DNA of 64,000 nucleotides, from assembly GCA_017430535.1 (NCBI GenBank), contig JAFRMR010000003.1:124001-188000 (forward strand), read 5' to 3'. Source of the stretch: Clostridia bacterium (lineage in GTDB: Bacteria > Bacillota > Clostridia > Oscillospirales > Acutalibacteraceae). The notes beneath the pieces were generated by a model. That model had not been told where the DNA came from and did not search any database. It saw only the letters and a program-made list of their open reading frames with translations. Both the position numbers and the translations under genes were made by a program. Positions 45,241 through 53,010 of the stretch are shown piece by piece (the stretch's first letter is position 1; each line of letters starts with the position of its first letter).

Positions 45241-45588
45241 ATGGTAATTAAATCATCGGACTGCAAAACAGAAAACAGAGAGAATATGCGCGGTGGTAAC
45301 GGTACCGTTAAAATCACGAATTTTGTAGGCAAAGAAGAGCTTTACGGCAAGGGAAGATTATTTGCAAGAATCACTCTCGAGCCCGGCTGTTCCATAGGCG
45401 AGCATATTCACGAGGGAGACAGTGAAATATTTGTAGTTGAGCGTGGCTGCCCTACATATAACGACGGCGGTAAAACAATTGAAGCAAAACCCGGTGATGT
45501 GCTTATCTGCCCTGCAGAAACCGGCCACTCTGTTGCCAATAATACAGATGAAACCGTGGATTTAATTGCTCTTATAGTTTACGCCTGA
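45241..45588 (+). CDS. Single-domain cupin protein
   Basis: 115 residues, compact beta-barrel. Cupin motif 1 is G-x5-HIHEGDSEIFVVERG near residue 55 and motif 2 is PGDVLICPAETGHSVAN near residue 85, giving His/His/Glu/His metal ligands. An AAGGAGAATATAA box precedes the ATG. It is probably a small sugar- or metabolite-binding isomerase or sensor; the substrate is unknown. The GH36 gene starts 28 bases later, so the two may be cotranscribed. Confidence 0.85.
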   Translation: MVIKSSDCKTENRENMRGGNGTVKITNFVGKEELYGKGRLFARITLEPGCSIGEHIHEGDSEIFVVERGCPTYNDGGKTIEAKPGDVLICPAETGHSVANNTDETVDLIALIVYA

Positions 45589-45616
45589 TTCAATATAAAA
45601 AAGGAAAGGTGATTAA

Positions 45617-47695
45617 ATGCTCCGCCTTAAATCCGCACTTTGCATTATACAGGCATTGCTTATTATTGTTTCATCATTTGCCGTCTATGATTCAAATTTT
45701 AAATTCTGGGTTGACAGAGGTGCTATGGAATTGACATCGGTTACGGATTTCGGATTTGACAGTATAAATTCTGCTTCTCTTGAAATATCATCAGCAGAAA
45801 AAGCAAAATGCCGGGAATGGTTTAATGCAAATATACTTACCGATAATTCTCCTGCTTATGATTTCAAAGCAGGCGGCAAAAGCCTGCGCAATAATACAGC
45901 TGACTGGCAGATAAGCATAGGCCCGGAAAGTAAAAAAGGTGAATTTTTCAGAAACGGCAAAACATCATACATTTATCTTAAGCACAAAAAAAGCAGCCTT
46001 ACCGCAATGGTTGAGGCTACAATTTATGAAGACTATGCGACCTGTGAATGGACCGTGTATATAAAAAATGGAGGTACAGAAATTTCCGATAAAATAACCG
46101 GTTTATTTGCCTGCGATTGTACTATGCCTGCCGGTCTTTCCGATATATATTTCAGCAAAGGCAGTGATCCCGCCCCCGATGACTTTGAGCTTATGAAATC
46201 CGCTGTTTCAACTACCGAAATGGTGTTTAATGCCAACGGAGGCAGAAGCCGCTCTTTTCTCCCCTACTTTAATATCAGCGGAGCTGATTACGGGATAGTG
46301 GCATCTGTCGGTTGGACAGGGCAATGGTACACATCCGTCAGGCAGACGCTTGCCGGCGTAAAATTCAAAGCAAAGCAGGAATATTTCAGCGCAACACTTG
46401 AGCCCGGTGAAGAAATACGCACTCCCCTTGTTTCATTTTCATTTTATGAGGGAAATCACCTCAAAGGTTTTAACTCTTTCAGAAAATGGGAAAAAGACTG
46501 TGTTTACCCCGAAAATATAACAACCCTTAACGGCTATGTAATCGCCAATGAATTCAACACAAAAACCTGTGATGAACTAATTGATGAAGTTAACGCAATA
46601 GATGATGACATCATTGAAGGAACAGACTATTTCTGGATGGATGCCGGCTGGTATGAATACAACGAAGGCTGGTATGACGGAGTCGGAAACTGGACTGCAA
46701 ATAAAAAACGGTTCCCCGACGGGCTTAAACCTCTCTCTGATGCAATGGCGGAAAAAGGCAAAAGATTCCTGCTCTGGTATGAACCTGAAAGAGTTAGAGA
46801 AGGAACCATCCTTTGCAACGAAGGCAAAAAACATAAAGACTGGCTGGTTCGTGACGGGGATAATATACTATGGAATTTAGGCAGTAATGAGGCCTGCGAT
46901 TATCTGAGCAAATATATAACCGGTTCACTTGCTGAAAACGGAGTTTCCGTTTACCGTCAGGATTTCAACTTTGATCCTCTTAAATATTGGCAGAAAGCTG
47001 ATAAAGAATTCTACGGCGGCAGAGAAGGTATATGCGAAAACCACTATGTTACAAATCTGTACAGATACCTTGACTGCCTGCTTGATAATACAAATGACCT
47101 GATAATAGATAACTGCGCAAGCGGAGGCAAACGCCTTGATACTGAAATGTGCAAGCGAAGTATTCCCCTTTGGAGAAGTGATTATAACTGCGGTAATTCC
47201 GACGGTACACTTAAGCCCGATGTTCTGGAGTCAACCCAGGCAAACACTTACGGACTATCATTCTGGCTTGTTTATTCAGGCACAAACAGGCATTTTCACT
47301 CTGAATATGCTTCACGCAGCGCAATACTAACCAATCAATCTGTTTATCAGCCGACTGATGAATATACGGCATACAGCGATATAAGCCGGTATATGACAGA
47401 AAACTATTTTCCGCTTAATTACGGCGGAACAGATGCCGAAAAAATCCTTGCCATGCAGTTCGGTTCTGCAGATGAAGGCGCAGCCCTTATTTACAAGCGG
47501 GAAAATGCGTCTGATAACGAATACCTGCTGAAACTCAACGGCCTTGATGAAAGCGCTTTTTATACTGTAACGGATTTTGACAAGCCGAATTTCGCCGTAA
47601 GAAAATCCGGCAGGGAACTGATGGATGCCGGAATAACGCTTAGAATAAAAGAATCACCTGCCGCGGTTATAATTAAGTATTCGGCTGATAAATGA
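45617..47695 (+). CDS. GH36 alpha-galactosidase with N-terminal membrane or signal segment
   Basis: 692 residues. WMDAGWYEYNEGW near residue 335, the nucleophile Asp in VYRQDFNFDP near residue 450, and the acid/base Asp in LWRSDYN near residue 520 identify GH36. A hydrophobic N-terminus (CIIQALLIIVSSFAVY) suggests export or anchoring, unlike most cytoplasmic GH36 enzymes. It would remove terminal alpha-galactose from raffinose-type or galactomannan side chains. An AAGGAAAGGTGA box precedes the ATG. Confidence 0.92.
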   Translation: MLRLKSALCIIQALLIIVSSFAVYDSNFKFWVDRGAMELTSVTDFGFDSINSASLEISSAEKAKCREWFNANILTDNSPAYDFKAGGKSLRNNTADWQISIGPESKKGEFFRNGKTSYIYLKHKKSSLTAMVEATIYEDYATCEWTVYIKNGGTEISDKITGLFACDCTMPAGLSDIYFSKGSDPAPDDFELMKSAVSTTEMVFNANGGRSRSFLPYFNISGADYGIVASVGWTGQWYTSVRQTLAGVKFKAKQEYFSATLEPGEEIRTPLVSFSFYEGNHLKGFNSFRKWEKDCVYPENITTLNGYVIANEFNTKTCDELIDEVNAIDDDIIEGTDYFWMDAGWYEYNEGWYDGVGNWTANKKRFPDGLKPLSDAMAEKGKRFLLWYEPERVREGTILCNEGKKHKDWLVRDGDNILWNLGSNEACDYLSKYITGSLAENGVSVYRQDFNFDPLKYWQKADKEFYGGREGICENHYVTNLYRYLDCLLDNTNDLIIDNCASGGKRLDTEMCKRSIPLWRSDYNCGNSDGTLKPDVLESTQANTYGLSFWLVYSGTNRHFHSEYASRSAILTNQSVYQPTDEYTAYSDISRYMTENYFPLNYGGTDAEKILAMQFGSADEGAALIYKRENASDNEYLLKLNGLDESAFYTVTDFDKPNFAVRKSGRELMDAGITLRIKESPAAVIIKYSADK

Positions 47696-47705
47696 AAATG
47701 ATAAT

Positions 47706-47736
47706 AAAAAAGACTTGCCTGAGCAAGTCTTTTTTT
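47706..47736. terminator. Shared bidirectional terminator of GH36 and tRNA-Leu
   Basis: An 8-bp core stem AGACTTGC with GCAAGTCT (47711-47730), extended by A and T runs on both sides. The right-hand T run touches the CCA of the opposing tRNA-Leu. Confidence 0.85.
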
Positions 47737-47822
47737 GGTGCCGGTGGCGGGGGTCGAACCCGCACCCTGTCGCCAGGACCGGATTTTGAGTCCGGCACGT
47801 CTGCCAATTCCATCACACCGGC
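47736..47822 (-). tRNA. tRNA-Leu (anticodon CAA), CCA encoded
   Basis: On the minus strand the acceptor GCCGGTG pairs with CACCGGC, discriminator A, CCA at 47736-47738. The anticodon loop CTCAAAA gives CAA (leucine UUG). A long variable arm fits class II. T loop GGGTTCGACCCC. Confidence 0.95.
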
Positions 47823-47835
47823 TTATTACCACGCT

Positions 47836-47864
47836 ATTATATATTGAATAGTTTCAAAAATCAA
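47836..47864 (-). promoter_or_regulatory. Promoter of tRNA-Leu
   Basis: Minus strand TTGATT (47859-47864), 17 bases, TATAAT (47836-47841). Confidence 0.68.
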
Positions 47865-47868
47865 GAGT

Positions 47869-47896
47869 AAAAAAAAGCCGCAGGAAAACCTGCGGC
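47869..47896 (-). terminator. Terminator of the P-type ATPase gene
   Basis: GCCGCAGG and CCTGCGGC form an 8-bp GC-rich stem with a 4-base loop, followed on the minus strand by TTTTTTTT. Confidence 0.9.
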
Positions 47897-47902
47897 ATAA
47901 TA

Positions 47903-50590
47903 TTATTTATTCTTTGCCATCTTTCTCTGGCAGGCTTTAACAATTTCTACTATGGGAATAATTGCAAATGCAAGGCCAAGTGAAATACCATATGCTTTGG
48001 CATCAAGCTCTGCAAAGCCGAAAAGATTTGCGAAGAACGGTATTTCAATTATTGCGGTTGTAAGAGCAAGAGAAGCTGCCATAGCAAGGTAAAGCGCAAT
48101 ATTATGGCTCTTTCTTGCAATCATACCGAAAACTGACGCTCTTTGTGAACGCATATTGAACGAGTGGAATATTTCACACATAGACATTGTGAAAAACGCC
48201 ATAGTCATGCCTTCACTGCATTCTGAAATATTTCTGAATACCCAGGTGCCGGTATCAAGAAACTCACCGATATAAAAAGCAATAACCGTAAGTACGGTAA
48301 CTATTATACCCTGATAGAGACAATCTATACCGAGACCTCCGGCAAAAATACCATCATTCTTGCTTCTGGGCTGTCTTTTCATAATATCAGCCTCGGGCTT
48401 TTCAAGGCCGAGAGCAAGAGCCGGGAAGCAGTCTGTAACAAGGTTTATAAACAGAAGGTGCGTGGCAGAAAGAATATTGAAATTCATTATTGATGCGAAG
48501 AATATTGAAAGTACCTCAGCAAGGTTTGAGCCGAGAAGAAACTGAATGGCTTTACGGATATTATCATATATTCTTCTGCCTTCGCCAACGGCGGAAACAA
48601 TTGTGGCAAAGTTATCATCCGCAAGCACCATATCGGCAACATTCTTGGTAACATCGGTTCCGGTAATACCCATTCCAACACCGATATCCGCACTTTTTAT
48701 TGAAGGAGCATCATTAACTCCGTCGCCTGTCATTGCGGTTACATAGCCCTTATCCTGCCAGGCGTTCACTATTCTTGTTTTATGCTCAGGCTGAACCCTT
48801 GCGTAAACATGAATATTTTCAACAGTTTTTTCAAAATCTTCATCGGATATTTTATCAAGTTCAGCGCCCATTATAGCTTGAGAATCATCGGAAAGAATTC
48901 CCAGTTCTTTTGCAATAGCTTTTGCAGTATTGATATGGTCGCCGGTTATCATAATAGGAGTGATTCCGGCGGTTCTGCATTCTTCAATAGCTGCTTTAAC
49001 CTCAGGTCTTACTGGATCGATCATTCCGGTAAGGCCTATAAAAATCAAATCATTTTCACATTTTTCTGGAGTGTATTCATTAAGCTCTGCCGGATATGTT
49101 TTATAAGCGCAAGCAAAAACGCGCAGGGCCTTATTGCCCATTCTGGCGTTTTCAGCCATAATCTTATCGGTAATTTCATCGGTCAGCGAAACCACTTCAC
49201 CGTTGAGGTATGCAAAATTGCATTTTTTAAGTATTTCATCGGGTGCGCCCTTTGTGTACTGGGTAACAGCTCCATCGCTGATATGAATTGTACTCATCAT
49301 CTTTCTGCCGGAGTCAAACGGTATTTCACCTATTCTTGGGTTTGCGGCAACAAGCTCGGATTTTTTCATACCCAAAGTGCCGGCGTAATTGATAAGCGCA
49401 ATTTCATCAGGCTCACCGGTCTGAGAGCCGTCAGAGCCGATTTCGGCATTGGTACAAAGAGCCATTGCCTTAGCAAGCTTATCCTCATCGTCCGCAAAAT
49501 GATCAACAACAGTCATCACATTCTGGGTAAGAGTACCGGTTTTATCTGAGCAGATAATCTGAGTACATCCAAGAGTTTCAACAGCAGTCATCTTGCGTAT
49601 AATTGCATTGCGTTTTGACATATTTGTTACGCCTATGGCAAGCACAATAGTCATAACCGCGACAAGGCCCTCGGGAATTGCAGCAACAGCCAGGGCAATT
49701 GCAGTAATAAAGCTGCTCAGCGCAAGGCTGAGAAAAGGCGGTTTATCGGCAACCATAAAATACTTGGTAACAATATCAAAAGCAAAAATGAATATACAAA
49801 CGCCGACAACAAGCTTTGTGAGTATTTTTGAAAGCTGCTCAAGTTTAAGCTCAAGCGGTGTTTTGCCGTCTTCGGCAAGTGAAATGGCATTGGCTATTTT
49901 ACCCATTTCAGTATCCATACCGGTAGCGGTAACTACTGCTTTGCCGCGGCCGAATACGAGAGTAGAGCCGGAATAAGCCATATTTTTTCTGTCGCCAAGG
50001 GTAATATCTTCGCCGCTTTCAAGCATAAGCGCTTTCACGATTTTACTTACAGGTACAGACTCACCGGTGAGAGCGGCTTCTTCAATCTTCATACTGTTGC
50101 ATTCAATAATGCGGCAGTCGGCAGGAATCGAATCACCTGCCTCAAGCAGAATAATATCGCCAACAACAAGATCTTCGCTCTTTATATTTACAATTTTACC
50201 GTCACGCATAACTTTGCTCATTGAAGCCGACATTTCCTGAAGAGCCTCGATGGCCTTTTCAGCTTTGCTCTCCTGCATAACACCAAGAACGGCATTGACA
50301 ATAACAACAAAAAGAATAATGAATGTATCGGTAGGAAGGGTAAACTTAAAGCTGCCTGTGGAAAACATATCGGTAACTGCGTTGATAACTGCGGCAACAA
50401 GCAGAATAACAATCATCGGGTCCTTCATCTGATCAAAGAATCTTTTGATCAAAGGCTCTTTTTTTGCTTCTTCAAGCTTGTTCTTTCCGTTTTCGCTGAG
50501 CCTTTTTTCTGCTTCGGCGCTTGAAAGACCGTTTCCGGTTGTATTAAGATCCTTCAGTACAACATCAACGCTTTCAAGATAATACTTCAT
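47903..50590 (-). CDS. P-type cation-transporting ATPase (P2A; probable Mn2+/Ca2+ exporter)
   Basis: 895 residues from the ATG at 50590, with GGAG 8 bases upstream. DKTGTLTQNVM near residue 340 is the phosphorylation site. AAIPEGLVAVM in TM4 and NLVTDCFPALALG in TM6 are the cation-site motifs of SERCA/PMR1-like pumps, and TGDGVNDAPSIK is the hinge. About ten membrane segments are visible. The gene is placed under a yybP-ykoY Mn2+-sensing riboswitch, which argues for Mn2+ efflux in addition to or instead of Ca2+. It forms a single-gene unit ended by a strong hairpin. Confidence 0.93.
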   Translation of the reverse strand: MKYYLESVDVVLKDLNTTGNGLSSAEAEKRLSENGKNKLEEAKKEPLIKRFFDQMKDPMIVILLVAAVINAVTDMFSTGSFKFTLPTDTFIILFVVIVNAVLGVMQESKAEKAIEALQEMSASMSKVMRDGKIVNIKSEDLVVGDIILLEAGDSIPADCRIIECNSMKIEEAALTGESVPVSKIVKALMLESGEDITLGDRKNMAYSGSTLVFGRGKAVVTATGMDTEMGKIANAISLAEDGKTPLELKLEQLSKILTKLVVGVCIFIFAFDIVTKYFMVADKPPFLSLALSSFITAIALAVAAIPEGLVAVMTIVLAIGVTNMSKRNAIIRKMTAVETLGCTQIICSDKTGTLTQNVMTVVDHFADDEDKLAKAMALCTNAEIGSDGSQTGEPDEIALINYAGTLGMKKSELVAANPRIGEIPFDSGRKMMSTIHISDGAVTQYTKGAPDEILKKCNFAYLNGEVVSLTDEITDKIMAENARMGNKALRVFACAYKTYPAELNEYTPEKCENDLIFIGLTGMIDPVRPEVKAAIEECRTAGITPIMITGDHINTAKAIAKELGILSDDSQAIMGAELDKISDEDFEKTVENIHVYARVQPEHKTRIVNAWQDKGYVTAMTGDGVNDAPSIKSADIGVGMGITGTDVTKNVADMVLADDNFATIVSAVGEGRRIYDNIRKAIQFLLGSNLAEVLSIFFASIMNFNILSATHLLFINLVTDCFPALALGLEKPEADIMKRQPRSKNDGIFAGGLGIDCLYQGIIVTVLTVIAFYIGEFLDTGTWVFRNISECSEGMTMAFFTMSMCEIFHSFNMRSQRASVFGMIARKSHNIALYLAMAASLALTTAIIEIPFFANLFGFAELDAKAYGISLGLAFAIIPIVEIVKACQRKMAKNK

Positions 50591-50613
50591 TTGCATCACT
50601 CCAAATCTTTAAT

Positions 50614-50651
50614 AAAAAACCTTTAACATAGCAAAAGCGCTATGTTAAAGG
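50614..50651 (-). terminator. Riboswitch expression-platform terminator
   Basis: On the minus strand CCTTTAACATAGC pairs with GCTATGTTAAAGG around a 6-base loop and is followed by TTTTTTATT. Its 5' arm overlaps the 3' end of the aptamer (GACCTTTAACA), so ligand binding prevents terminator formation. Confidence 0.85.
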
Positions 50652-50735
50652 TCTTGCTAACATAATAATGCACCGCGAGCCAGCCGTAAAGGCGGTTGTT
50701 GACTTGTCGGTTAAAAGCTACTCCCCTCTAACGAG
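50645..50735 (-). promoter_or_regulatory. yybP-ykoY manganese riboswitch aptamer
   Basis: The minus-strand leader contains the conserved parts of this family: GAGGGGAGTAGC near its 5' end (the loop region that contacts Mn2+), an internal stem (GCCTTTACGGC), and TAGCAAGACCTTTAACA at the 3' end. The aptamer is followed by the overlapping terminator and the ATPase ribosome binding site. Known members turn on Mn2+ export genes when Mn2+ is high. Confidence 0.88.
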
Positions 50736-50742
50736 TGTATTT

Positions 50743-50771
50743 ATTTTACAATGAAAAATATAAACTGTCAA
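50743..50771 (-). promoter_or_regulatory. Promoter of the riboswitch/P-type ATPase unit
   Basis: Minus strand TTGACA (50766-50771), 17 bases, TAAAAT (50743-50748). Confidence 0.8.
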
Positions 50772-50777
50772 GTTTAT

Positions 50778-50806
50778 TTGATTTTTTTATATACCTATGA
50801 TAGTAT
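50778..50806 (+). promoter_or_regulatory. Promoter of the GH51 gene
   Basis: TTGATT (50778-50783), 17 bases ending in TGA, TAGTAT (50801-50806). Its -35 box is only 6 bases from the -35 box of the divergent ATPase promoter. Confidence 0.68.
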
Positions 50807-50835
50807 CAGTAACAACAAAAAGCAGGAGGAAATAA

Positions 50836-52965
50836 ATGAAAAAACTTAAAACAGGCTTATGCCTGCTGGCAGCTCTTGCTGTTCTGCTGCCTGTTCACAT
50901 AACAGGTGCGGCGCAGCAAAGCGAACACCCCGTAATAGATATTGATCTTAGCGGCAATTATACGCCGATAAGCGATAATCTTTTCGGAATATTTTTTGAG
51001 GATATAAACTATGCTGCAGACGGAGGAATATGTGCAAACTTGATACGCAACAACTCCTTTGAGCAGAAGCTTGCCTGGCACCCTGAAGGCGATTACCGTA
51101 TGACGGGCTGGGAAGTAACAAGCGGAGAAACAGAACTATCGGATGAATCCCCTCTTAATGATAATAACCTCAATTATATTCATTTCAACAGCGACAGCGT
51201 AATAAGAAACTCGGGATACCCTGAGGATGAAAAACAGAACGGAATTTACCTTGAAAGAAACACGTTATATGACTTTTCTTTTTATGCAAGAAATCCGGAC
51301 GGTAAAACAGCTGAAGTATCCGTAATAAATGAAAATGACAAATCAACACCTGTCGGTTCTTTTGAGTTAACAGCGGAATTCAAAAAGTATACTTCATCTT
51401 TTTCTGTAACCGGCACGGGTTATTATTGCCTTGAGATAAAAGGCAAAGCCGGCACAGACTCGGACATGTATTCGCTTGTTTCACAAAACAGCTTCGGCTA
51501 CGGTGATAAAACCTGGAAATACTCTTACCTCCGGAAGGACCTTGTTTCGGCGCTCAAAGAGCTTAATCCTTCATTTATGAGATTCCCCGGCGGTTGCCTT
51601 GCAGAGGGCGCTTATAACTGGGATTTTGCTTATAACTGGAAGGAAACAATAGGCCCTCTTGATCAAAGGAAACAAATACCTAACCTCTGGGGATACAATC
51701 AAAGCAGAGAACTGGGATTCTATGAATATTTCTGCCTTTGTGAATATCTCGGAGCAACTCCCGTGCCTGTAGTTCATGCAGGGCTTATGTGTCAGAGCAG
51801 AGGCAGCTGGACTATGCCGACAGACAGCGAAGAATTCAGAAACCACATTCAGGATATCAAGGACCTTATTGAATACGCCAACGGCTCAAAAGAAACTGAA
51901 TGGGGCGCTGTAAGGGCTGAAAACGGTCATCCTGAGCCGTTCAATATGAAATACCTTGCCATCGGCAATGAAAACTGGATGGAGGATTACTGGGAACGCT
52001 TTGACATCATATATAATGAGATTAAAGCGGTATACCCGGAAATAAAAATAATTACTTCTTCCGGGGCCTGGCCGGACGGTAAAGAATTTGACTACGCCTG
52101 GAAGCAGATTAACAGCAAATACAGAGATACAATAGTCGATGAGCATTATTATGTTGCTACCTGGTGGCCCTATGTTAACTTTGAGAGATATGATAAATAT
52201 GACAGAAGCGGTGCAAAAGTATTTGTAGGCGAATACGCCGTGCACAGAAGCGGCGGCGAGCAGATAACAAAAAACAACCTGCAAGTTGCCGTGGATGAAG
52301 GCGTGCACATGCTGTCACTTGTCAGGAACGGCGATATAGTTGAAATGGCCTGTTACGCTCCCCTGTTTGCCCGTAACGGCTATACTCAGTGGGCACCTAA
52401 TCTTATATGGTTCAACTCAAAAGAGGTTGTAAAAACACCAAGCTATTATGTGCAGCAGCTGTTTATGAACAACACCGGCTCTGCTTATGTTAAAAGCGAA
52501 TTAAGCGGAAAAACAGATGATGTATTTCAGGTAACATCAATTAACGAAAGTAAAAAACAGATATATGTTTCTGTTGTAAACGCTTCATCTGAAATCAAAA
52601 AATGCGAAATAAACTTTAACGGAGTTGATAATATTGATAAAACTGCTGAGCAGAGATATGTAGGCAGCGGACTTTTCAACCTGGCAAACAGATTAAGCCC
52701 CCTTAACAATCTTGTAACACCAAGGTACCGAAAAGTCAGCGTAAATAACAATACTCTCACGCAAAACATACCGCCGCATTCCGTAAATATTTTCTGCATA
52801 AGTTACGGCGGAGAAAACACATACTCATCTTTGGGCAGCAGCAGCGGATATAAACCCGGTTCTTCTGCCGAAGATACCTTCCTTAAACTGCTTGCAGATT
52901 TCATTGTATGGTTTACTGAAACAGATTTTTATCATACAGTAAGCGGAATTTTTAAAAAACAGTAA
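50836..52965 (+). CDS. Secreted GH51 alpha-L-arabinofuranosidase-type enzyme
   Basis: 709 residues with a signal peptide (residues 1-26, ending ITGAA). IFFEDINYAADGG near residue 50 and RFPGGCLAEG near residue 250 belong to the GH51 barrel; the acid/base Glu is in IGNENWMEDYW near residue 378 and the nucleophile Glu in FVGEYAVHRSGG near residue 468. An inserted carbohydrate-binding-like beta sandwich spans about 80-220. A hydrophobic and amphipathic C-terminal stretch (TFLKLLADFIVWFTETDF) may bind the envelope. It removes arabinose from arabinan or arabinoxylan outside the cell. Confidence 0.92.
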   Translation: MKKLKTGLCLLAALAVLLPVHITGAAQQSEHPVIDIDLSGNYTPISDNLFGIFFEDINYAADGGICANLIRNNSFEQKLAWHPEGDYRMTGWEVTSGETELSDESPLNDNNLNYIHFNSDSVIRNSGYPEDEKQNGIYLERNTLYDFSFYARNPDGKTAEVSVINENDKSTPVGSFELTAEFKKYTSSFSVTGTGYYCLEIKGKAGTDSDMYSLVSQNSFGYGDKTWKYSYLRKDLVSALKELNPSFMRFPGGCLAEGAYNWDFAYNWKETIGPLDQRKQIPNLWGYNQSRELGFYEYFCLCEYLGATPVPVVHAGLMCQSRGSWTMPTDSEEFRNHIQDIKDLIEYANGSKETEWGAVRAENGHPEPFNMKYLAIGNENWMEDYWERFDIIYNEIKAVYPEIKIITSSGAWPDGKEFDYAWKQINSKYRDTIVDEHYYVATWWPYVNFERYDKYDRSGAKVFVGEYAVHRSGGEQITKNNLQVAVDEGVHMLSLVRNGDIVEMACYAPLFARNGYTQWAPNLIWFNSKEVVKTPSYYVQQLFMNNTGSAYVKSELSGKTDDVFQVTSINESKKQIYVSVVNASSEIKKCEINFNGVDNIDKTAEQRYVGSGLFNLANRLSPLNNLVTPRYRKVSVNNNTLTQNIPPHSVNIFCISYGGENTYSSLGSSSGYKPGSSAEDTFLKLLADFIVWFTETDFYHTVSGIFKKQ

Positions 52966-52970
52966 AAATA

Positions 52971-52999
52971 TCCCGGTTCGTTATTACAGCGAACCGGGA
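52971..52999. terminator. Terminator between GH51 and the convergent lipase-like gene
   Basis: A 10-bp stem, TCCCGGTTCG with CGAACCGGGA, around a 9-base loop. The T run on the right is imperfect; on the minus strand it is followed by TATTTTTACTG. Confidence 0.75.
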
Positions 53000-53010
53000 A
53001 TTCTGTATTA

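Noticed and set aside
48782-49549. 255-residue open frame on the plus strand inside the P-type ATPase
   Set aside because: It is antisense to a well-conserved ATPase, is rich in Phe/Ser/Asn, has no ribosome binding site, and its length follows from the codon bias of the opposite strand.
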